Of a stretch of 9,653 bases of DNA, positions 5,543-9,653 are shown in pieces. Source of the DNA: JAZLDV01 sp045614925 (lineage in GTDB: Bacteria > Bacillota_I > Bacilli_A > Erysipelotrichales > Coprobacillaceae). The notes beneath the pieces were generated by a model. The model saw only the letters and a list, made by a program, of their open reading frames with translations, was not told the DNA's origin and searched no databases. The translations under genes and the position numbers were made by a program. The DNA is taken from NCBI GenBank assembly GCA_045614925.1, contig JAZLDV010000062.1, positions 1 to 9,653 of the forward strand, read 5' to 3'. The first letter of the stretch is position 1. Every line of letters begins with the position of its first letter.

Positions 5543-6770
5543 ATTTGTAATAATCATTTAAACTTTTAAATTGATATCCTTCATTTGTAGCATAATCAAT
5601 AATATCACTTAATGCTTCTACATTATCTTTTGATACAGCATGTAATAAAACAACTGCTCCACTATGTAATCTTGAAGTCACTGTTTCATAAGCATAATCT
5701 TTTCCTTTTTGATTATCTGTATCCCAATCTCTATAAGCCACAGACCAGAATACTGATTTATATCCTAAATTATGAATTAAATTTAAAGTATCTTCACTAT
5801 AAACTCCTGAAGGGAAACGATAGTATTCATCATTATATCCAAACTGTACTCTTAACATATTATGAACAGCTAAAGTATCAGTTGCTAATTGTTCATGTGT
5901 TAAAGATGTACTATCTTTATGTTTATTACTATGACTTCCTACAATATGTCCTTCATTTATCATTCTTGCTACAATATTTGGTGATGATTTAACAAATGAT
6001 CCAGTTACAAAGAATGATGCTTTTATATTTTTTTCTTTTAATATATCTAATACTTCAGAAGTTAAATTCTGATATTCATAACCACAATCAAAAGTCAGAT
6101 ATAATCTTTTATCTGATGCTTTATTATCCCATGCAAGAGCATTCGATTTATACGCATCAAATCTATTTTGATTATTCACTGTAATAGAATGTGGTTTTCC
6201 ATTTTTCGCTATACCATATGAAAATGCATAAGATGTATTATCTAGTGTAACAGCATTATTCACTGTATAAGTCACTGCTTTTAACGAAGGTAACCCTGTA
6301 TATGTACTTCCGCTATAATTTACTTTATATTTTACTGTGATATCTTTGTTATTTTCAGGTTCTTCCTCGTCTTTTTTATCAGTTTCTTCTTTATCTTCTT
6401 TTTTATCAGATTCTACTTCTTTATCCTCTTCTTTTTTATTGTCTTCTTCTTTATCTTTATTTTCTTCTTTCTTATCTGTTTCTTGTTTATCTTTATTTTC
6501 TTCTTTGTTCTCTTCTTTTTTGTCAGTTTCTTCTTTATCTTCTTTTTGCTGTGTATCTTCTTCGTTTTGATCTGTCTCATCAGGAACTTTTATTTCTTCT
6601 TTATCTTCTTTGTCCTCTTTATTTTGAGTATTATTTTCATTAGGAGATAAAGTATTATTCATTAATAAATTATTTAAAAAATCATTTTCTATTGGACTAT
6701 CTTTTGTTTTTACAATAACAGCTATTCCTAAAACCAATGAAAGAACAAGTAAAAGTATATGTTTAATCAT
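5541..6770 (-). CDS. pdaA: PdaA-like polysaccharide deacetylase with charged linker
   Basis: This 409-residue exported or membrane-anchored protein has a hydrophobic N-terminal helix (3-20), an extreme Lys/Glu/Asp linker (about 51-143), a beta-rich segment (about 144-215) and a NodB-type carbohydrate esterase 4 domain (about 222-405). The motifs follow PdaA: TFDCGYE (226-232), HSNKH (280-284, metal His280 and His284), RFPSG (318-322), DWD (348-350), LLHAVSKDN (375-383) and the closing FKSLND. PdaA de-N-acetylates muramic acid on the way to muramic delta-lactam. Bacillus PdaA reads TFDNGYE where classic deacetylases have TFDDG; here the position is Cys229. A peptidoglycan deacetylase role outside the membrane is likely, but whether it serves spore cortex is not shown. 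GAGGAG (plus 6779-6784) is 8 nt before the ATG. It forms a monocistronic unit with its own promoter. Confidence 0.88.
   Translation of the reverse strand: MIKHILLLVLSLVLGIAVIVKTKDSPIENDFLNNLLMNNTLSPNENNTQNKEDKEDKEEIKVPDETDQNEEDTQQKEDKEETDKKEENKEENKDKQETDKKEENKDKEEDNKKEEDKEVESDKKEDKEETDKKDEEEPENNKDITVKYKVNYSGSTYTGLPSLKAVTYTVNNAVTLDNTSYAFSYGIAKNGKPHSITVNNQNRFDAYKSNALAWDNKASDKRLYLTFDCGYEYQNLTSEVLDILKEKNIKASFFVTGSFVKSSPNIVARMINEGHIVGSHSNKHKDSTSLTHEQLATDTLAVHNMLRVQFGYNDEYYRFPSGVYSEDTLNLIHNLGYKSVFWSVAYRDWDTDNQKGKDYAYETVTSRLHSGAVVLLHAVSKDNVEALSDIIDYATNEGYQFKSLNDYYK
6342..6620 (-). repeat. Low-complexity Lys/Glu/Asp repeat tract inside the deacetylase
   Basis: Residues about 51-143 consist of irregular repeats of KEDKEE, ETDKKEENK and NKDKEE units, with almost only K, E, D, N, Q and T. 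At the DNA level this is a purine-rich coding strand with recurring GAAGATAAAGAAGA-like units. It probably acts as a flexible spacer carrying the catalytic domain through or along the cell wall. Such tracts change length readily by slippage or recombination. A serine-rich open frame on the other strand is only its shadow. Confidence 0.85.
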
Positions 6771-6795
6771 AATATCAACTCCTCATATATGTACC

Positions 6796-6824
6796 ATTAT
6801 ATCACAAAACAAAAAAACACCCAA
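6796..6824 (-). promoter_or_regulatory. Sigma-A-type promoter of the pdaA-like gene
   Basis: On the minus strand TTGGGT (6819-6824) and a perfect TATAAT (6796-6801) are spaced exactly 17 nt apart, with a T-rich spacer and a TGA just before the -10. The predicted start near 6789 leaves a leader of about 19 nt containing the GAGGAG ribosome binding site. This looks like a vegetative promoter rather than one for a sporulation sigma factor. Confidence 0.75.
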
Positions 6825-6862
6825 TTAAAAAAGATATGTTATCGAATAATGTCATATAACAT

Positions 6863-6902
6863 AAAAAGGCCTGAACTTACATATTTGTAAGTTCAAGCCT
6901 TT
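6863..6902 (-). terminator. Intrinsic terminator of the rubrerythrin gene
   Basis: The arms 6865-6880 and 6887-6902 form a 16-bp stem with one T-G wobble and a 6-nt loop, 5 nt after the rubrerythrin stop. In the minus direction the 3' arm ends in a run of five T (A-run 6863-6867). It insulates rubrerythrin from the deacetylase promoter just downstream. Confidence 0.87.
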
Positions 6903-6907
6903 AACTA

Positions 6908-7564
6908 TTAATAATTTTCTTTTCTTACTTCAAAAAAGCTTTTTGAGAAATCACAAACTGGACATTGTTCAGGTGCTTTAGTTCCTACAACGATGTGACC
7001 ACATACTCTACATTCCCACATCACTTGTTCACCTTTTTCAAATACTTGTTTCATTTCTACATTATTTAATAATTTTCTATATCTTTCTTCATGAGTTTTT
7101 TCAATAGCAGCTACTTTTCTGAATTTTTCTGCTAACTCATGGAATCCTTCTTCATCTGCTTCTTTAGCAAAAGTATCATACATATCAGTCCATTCATAGT
7201 TTTCACCTTCTGCAGCAGCTAATAAGTTAGCAGCAGTATCTTTAATTCCACCTAATGCCTGGAACCATACTCTTGCATGTTCTTGTTCATTTCTAGCTGT
7301 TGATAAGAAGATTTCTGCTAATTGATCATAGCCTTCTGCCATCGCAACATTTGCAAAATAAGTATATTTGTTTCTTGCTTGAGATTCCCCTGCAAAAGCA
7401 GCTTTTAAGTTTTCTTCAGTTTTAGTTCCAGCATAAGGATTAGCTGGTTTCACTTCTTCAATTGCTTCAAAGAAAGATGCATCTTTCTTACATAATGGAC
7501 AGATATAATCTGCGCTTAATTCACCTTCATGGATATATCCACATACTTTACATTTATATTTCAT
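6908..7564 (-). CDS. rbr: Rubrerythrin with rubredoxin modules at both ends
   Basis: This 218-residue cytosolic peroxide-reducing diiron protein has three parts. An N-terminal rubredoxin-type knuckle pair uses Cys5/Cys8 (CKVCGY) and Cys22/Cys25 (CPLC). The ferritin-like four-helix domain (about 45-170) carries Glu60 (GESQARNKY), Glu93/His96 (NEQEHARVW) and Glu155/His158 (EKTHEERY) as iron ligands. A C-terminal rubredoxin uses Cys185/Cys188 (CRVCGH) and Cys201/Cys204 (CPVC). Classical rubrerythrin has only the C-terminal rubredoxin and reverse rubrerythrin only the N-terminal one; this protein has both. It reduces H2O2 with electrons from NADH through a reductase not present in the window. The start at 7564 follows AAGGAG by 9 nt; an ATG at 7582 overlaps that Shine-Dalgarno and is rejected. 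It is monocistronic, behind a palindromic operator. Confidence 0.93.
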   Translation of the reverse strand: MKYKCKVCGYIHEGELSADYICPLCKKDASFFEAIEEVKPANPYAGTKTEENLKAAFAGESQARNKYTYFANVAMAEGYDQLAEIFLSTARNEQEHARVWFQALGGIKDTAANLLAAAEGENYEWTDMYDTFAKEADEEGFHELAEKFRKVAAIEKTHEERYRKLLNNVEMKQVFEKGEQVMWECRVCGHIVVGTKAPEQCPVCDFSKSFFEVRKENY

Positions 7565-7601
7565 AATTCCGATCTCCTTCATTTTACTTTTATTCGTTGT
7601 A

Positions 7602-7626
7602 TTAAGTAGTAATGATTACTACTTAA
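7602..7626. promoter_or_regulatory. Perfect 12-1-12 palindrome, PerR/Fur-like operator for rubrerythrin
   Basis: TTAAGTAGTAAT, a central G, and its exact reverse complement form a 25-bp perfect palindrome. The inner 15 bp, TAGTAAT-G-ATTACTA, has the 7-1-7 geometry of the PerR box (TTATAATNATTATAA) and matches it at 5 of 7 positions per half. It starts 4 bp after the -10 and covers the predicted transcription start, so a bound repressor would block initiation. Peroxide-responsive control by PerR fits a rubrerythrin. Another Fur-family member, or a hairpin in the leader RNA, are alternatives. Confidence 0.75.
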
Positions 7627-7630
7627 CTAT

Positions 7631-7682
7631 ATTATATACCAAATTTTGTATATTTCAATAGGTTTGATAAAAAAATTTTTTT
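7631..7682 (-). promoter_or_regulatory. Promoter of rubrerythrin with upstream A-tract
   Basis: On the minus strand TTGAAA (7653-7658) and TATAAT (7631-7636) are 16 nt apart. Further upstream, seven A followed by seven T (7669-7682) lies at about -45 to -58 relative to the predicted start near 7624, where an UP element would bind the RNA polymerase alpha subunit. Strong sigma-A transcription gated by the adjoining palindrome is the likely logic. Confidence 0.75.
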
Positions 7683-7986
7683 ATATTTTAATATTGATTT
7701 TGTTCATTTTTAACAAAATCAGCTATTTTTTGCATAAAAAAGCATGAATTTTCACTCAAATTAGCAACCGTTTGAAAATCAAAAAATTTATTTTTCTATT
7801 TATCATAAAAAAACAAACAATTCACTCAATAAATCACTATATTTTTAGACTTTTTAGATATTTGATTTTCACAATTTTTATTCCTTGATACAAACATATT
7901 TACCCTATACAATAAGCATATACCTACTAGATTATTGATATACAAATTATAATGAATATTTAATTTGTATTTTGATTTTTCCTCAC
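7683..7986. other. AT-rich gene-free region between rubrerythrin and the ABC operon
   Basis: No credible reading frame with a ribosome binding site was found on either strand. The stretch holds the two inverted repeats and the possible plus-strand promoter listed separately, and is otherwise AT-rich with many short A and T runs. It lies upstream of the rubrerythrin promoter and downstream of the ABC operon terminator, so no regulatory role for the flanking genes is required of most of it. Confidence 0.6.
7695..7721. repeat. 10-bp inverted repeat with 7-nt spacer
   Basis: TGATTTTGTT (7695-7704) and AACAAAATCA (7712-7721) are perfect reverse complements around CATTTTT. It sits about 40 bp upstream of the rubrerythrin -35. 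It may be a protein binding site or an RNA hairpin; with no adjoining gene on the plus strand its purpose is unclear. Confidence 0.5.
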
Positions 7987-8027
7987 ACAAAAAGAAACAT
8001 AGGCATTTAGTCTATGTTTCTTTTTGT
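7885..8027 (+). ncRNA. Weak candidate small RNA with its own promoter and terminator
   Basis: On the plus strand TTGATA (7885-7890) and TACAAT (7908-7913) are exactly 17 nt apart. A start near 7920 would give an RNA of about 108 nt. It would contain a 10-bp hairpin (ATACAAATTA at 7940-7949 with TAATTTGTAT at 7961-7970, 11-nt loop) and end in the 16-bp stem at 7987-8027, whose 3' arm is U-rich. There is no reading frame in it. In DNA this AT-rich such promoter matches arise by chance, so this is tentative. Confidence 0.25.
7987..8027 (-). terminator. Terminator of the amino-acid ABC operon
   Basis: Arms 7987-8002 and 8012-8027 are perfectly complementary over 16 bp around a 9-nt loop, 8 nt after the ATPase stop codon. 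The minus-strand 3' arm reads CTATGTTTCTTTTTGT, so the U-rich part lies in the stem itself and continues into GTG rather than a clean T-run. Near symmetry means it could work in both directions. Confidence 0.8.
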
Positions 8028-8034
8028 ATTCTAT

Positions 8035-8676
8035 TTAAAATCTGATGATTCTATCTGCAATTGTATCAGCAAATTTTTCATCATGTGTTACAATTAATAT
8101 CCCCATGCCACTTCTAGCAAGATCTTGAATTAATTCAACAATACTTACAATAGATTCACTATCTAAAGCACTTGTCGGTTCATCAAAGCATAAAATACTT
8201 GGATTTAACATACATGCTCTTGCGATAGCTGCTCTTTGTTTTTGTCCTCCCGATAATTTAGAAGGGTAAGTATCTTTTTTATCTAAGATTCCCATATTGT
8301 TTAATAATTGTTCTGCTTTATATATAGCTTCTTCTTTATTCATTAATTTATGATATAAAGGGGCATCTATACAATTTTGTAAGATTGTCATATGAGGAAA
8401 TAAATTCCAGTTTTGAAATACTAATCCTACTTTTCTTTGGAATTGTTCTTTAATTTGTTTTGAAGTTTTATTTTTTGATAATAATTGTAAACCATCTAAT
8501 TCAATACTTCCTTCATCCATTATCTCTAACTGATTTAAACATCTAAGTAACGTTGTCTTTCCTGCTCCTGATTTTCCCATTAGACAGACTATTTCATTTT
8601 TATTCACAGTTAAAGAAACCTGATCTAATACTTTTGTTCCATTAAATGATTTACTTATATTTTTAATTTCTAACAT
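8035..8676 (-). CDS. ATPase of a polar amino-acid ABC importer, short C-terminus
   Basis: This 213-residue cytosolic ATPase energises the permease encoded just upstream. It has Walker A GKSGAGKT (34-41), a Q-loop in VGLVFQNWNLFPHMT, signature LSGGQKQR (141-148), Walker B ILCFDE (161-166) with the D-loop SALD, and H-loop His198. FQNWNLFPHMT is typical of the GlnQ/HisP polar amino-acid branch. The protein stops at ADRIIRF, only 15 residues after the H-loop His, where relatives of about 240 residues go on with a strand such as 'MDxGxIVExG'. All catalytic elements are present. The start at 8676 follows GAGGG by about 5 nt; the GTG at 8688 lies in the Shine-Dalgarno and is rejected. Eight nt separate it from the permease. 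It is the last gene of the operon. Confidence 0.9.
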   Translation of the reverse strand: MLEIKNISKSFNGTKVLDQVSLTVNKNEIVCLMGKSGAGKTTLLRCLNQLEIMDEGSIELDGLQLLSKNKTSKQIKEQFQRKVGLVFQNWNLFPHMTILQNCIDAPLYHKLMNKEEAIYKAEQLLNNMGILDKKDTYPSKLSGGQKQRAAIARACMLNPSILCFDEPTSALDSESIVSIVELIQDLARSGMGILIVTHDEKFADTIADRIIRF

Positions 8677-8684
8677 AACATCCC

Positions 8685-9323
8685 TCACTTATAACAATCT
8701 ATTCTTTTTTCTATATTCTTCATAATGATTTCAATGATAAATGTCATTGTTAAATAGATTATTCCAACATATATAAATGGAATTGCAGTTGCATAAGTAT
8801 TTACTGCATTTCTTCCAGCTTTTAACAATTCAGATGCTCCTAATATATTAATTAAAGATGTATCTTTAATTAATGTTAAGACTTCATTAGATAAAGAAGG
8901 AAAACAATTGACTATAGCTTGTGGAAGAATAATTCTTCCATATGTTCTTGCCTTACTATATCCTAATACCTGACATGCTTCACTTTGATTTATATCTACA
9001 GATTGTATTCCTCCTCTAATAATTTCTAAGAAATAAGCTGTATAATTTAATATAAAGGCTACATAAATTGATGTATTACGATCTAATGTTATACCAAGAT
9101 ATGGTAAACCAAAGAATATAAACATCATTTGTAATAATAAAGGTGTTCCTCTTTCTACAATAATATATATTCTAAGAATACTATTGATAATTGGATTCTT
9201 TATTCTTTGTATACTTGCTAGTAACAATGATAATGGAAAAGATAATACTAATGTAATAATAAAGACTTGTAAAGTGACTAAGGTTCCTTCAAAGAAGGGC
9301 TGTATTAATTGTTTAATTAACAT
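8685..9323 (-). CDS. Permease of a polar amino-acid ABC importer (HisM/GlnP type)
   Basis: This 212-residue inner-membrane subunit has about five hydrophobic segments. Its N-terminal 'FFEGTLVTLQVFIITLVLS' is the usual opening of the His/Glu/Gln/Arg/opine permease family, followed by 'VERGTPLLLQMMFIFFGLP' (the RGTPLLVQ signature). 'ACQVLGYSKARTYGRIILPQA' is the EAA loop that docks onto the ATPase. Substrate identity (Gln, Glu, Arg, His, Cys or similar) cannot be read from the permease. The ATG at 9323 overlaps the stop of the binding-protein gene by one base (TAATG) with no clear Shine-Dalgarno, so translation is probably coupled by reinitiation. An ATG at 9338 is an alternative and also lacks a Shine-Dalgarno. 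Only one permease gene is present, so it probably forms a homodimer. Confidence 0.9.
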   Translation of the reverse strand: MLIKQLIQPFFEGTLVTLQVFIITLVLSFPLSLLLASIQRIKNPIINSILRIYIIVERGTPLLLQMMFIFFGLPYLGITLDRNTSIYVAFILNYTAYFLEIIRGGIQSVDINQSEACQVLGYSKARTYGRIILPQAIVNCFPSLSNEVLTLIKDTSLINILGASELLKAGRNAVNTYATAIPFIYVGIIYLTMTFIIEIIMKNIEKRIDCYK

Positions 9324-9653
9324 TATTCTGCAAACCATTTATCATAAATTGATTTATAGCTTCCGTCATCTTTACATTCTTTTAAAGTCTTATTTAAATT
9401 ATCTAATAACTCTTTATCTTCTTTTCTTACACCAATACCATATTCTTCATCTCCAAAATTATCTTCTAAAATACGATATTTTGATTCACCTCTTTGTTTG
9501 ATTACATATCTTGCTAAAACTTCATCACATACAATCGCATCACTTCTTTTTGCTTCTAAATCCATAAAGCATTCAATATTTGTATCAAACTCTACTGGTT
9601 TATCTTTTAATGTTTTTACAAACTCTTCATCTGCATTCACTGCATCTAATGCA
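9323..9653 (-). CDS. C-terminal part of an amino-acid ABC substrate-binding protein
   Basis: The frame is open to the window end, so the N-terminus, with the lipoprotein signal and most of lobe one, lies outside. The visible roughly 110 residues match the end of family-3 solute-binding proteins. They open with 'ALDAVNADEEF', then an acidic helix and 'DAIVCDEVLARYVIKQ', which is the hinge return with a substrate-lining Asp. 'EEYGIGVRKEDKELLDNLNKTL' is the characteristic YGIGVRK signature of amino-acid binders, and the protein closes with 'GSYKSIYDKWFAE'. In Gram-positives the protein is a lipoprotein outside the membrane that delivers the amino acid to the permease. It is the first visible gene of the operon. 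The GTG at 9640 is internal, not the true start. Confidence 0.9.
   Translation of the reverse strand, partial: ALDAVNADEEFVKTLKDKPVEFDTNIECFMDLEAKRSDAIVCDEVLARYVIKQRGESKYRILEDNFGDEEYGIGVRKEDKELLDNLNKTLKECKDDGSYKSIYDKWFAE

Noticed and set aside
5612..6184. Plus-strand open frames opposite the deacetylase domain
   Set aside because: Antisense to a well-supported gene, rich in His/Leu/Tyr without domain pattern, and without a Shine-Dalgarno.
6337..6570. Serine-rich open frame on the plus strand
   Set aside because: It is the antisense shadow of the Lys/Glu repeat in the deacetylase linker and has no ribosome binding site.
7683..7986. Small protein genes in the long intergenic region
   Set aside because: The frames opened by ATGs checked here are very short (for example the ATG at 7744 stops after six codons), and none has a Shine-Dalgarno.
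9184..9501. Plus-strand frame opposite the permease and binding-protein genes
   Set aside because: It crosses the junction of two real minus-strand genes in antisense and has no ribosome binding site or family resemblance.

Overview
The window looks like chromosomal DNA of a low-GC, AT-rich Firmicute. The anaerobe-type peroxide defence (rubrerythrin), the strong AGGAGG-type ribosome binding sites, the preference for AGA/TTA codons and the gene families present suggest a gut anaerobe of the Erysipelotrichia/Clostridia kind. That placement is an inference; there is no rRNA or marker gene to confirm it. No mobile element, CRISPR array, tRNA or rRNA was seen.

Layout. (1) 1-2705, minus strand: a tight operon reading NhaC-family antiporter, then an uncharacterised PH-like protein, then a membrane-anchored alpha/beta hydrolase cut by the window start. 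The gaps are 3 nt and a 1-nt TAATG overlap. (2) 2773-5531, plus strand: a macro-domain protein with a C-terminal helical/HTH-like module, a MIDAS-type vWA protein, and then a PnuC-family vitamin transporter. The transporter sits behind a structured leader with mutually exclusive hairpins ending in an intrinsic terminator. (3) 5541-6770, minus: a PdaA-like polysaccharide deacetylase with a very charged linker. It converges on pnuC and shares one terminator hairpin with it. (4) 6908-7564, minus: a rubrerythrin with rubredoxin modules at both ends, behind a sigma-A-type promoter and a perfect 12-1-12 palindrome whose core has PerR-box geometry. (5) About 7665-8030: an AT-rich gene-free stretch with inverted repeats, a possible plus-strand promoter and a shared terminator, giving a weak small-RNA candidate. 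(6) 8035-9653, minus: a polar amino-acid ABC importer (binding protein, permease, ATPase), with the binding protein cut by the window end.

The most interesting points are the macro-HTH/vWA/PnuC cluster, the PnuC leader, and the operator in front of rubrerythrin. The first links an ADP-ribose-binding fold to a transporter family that imports NAD precursors. The second has a riboswitch-like layout that I cannot assign to a known class. Several gene starts were moved to the first start codon properly spaced from a Shine-Dalgarno: 2820, 4075, 4842, 7564 and 8676. The permease start at 9323 was chosen on its TAATG overlap instead.
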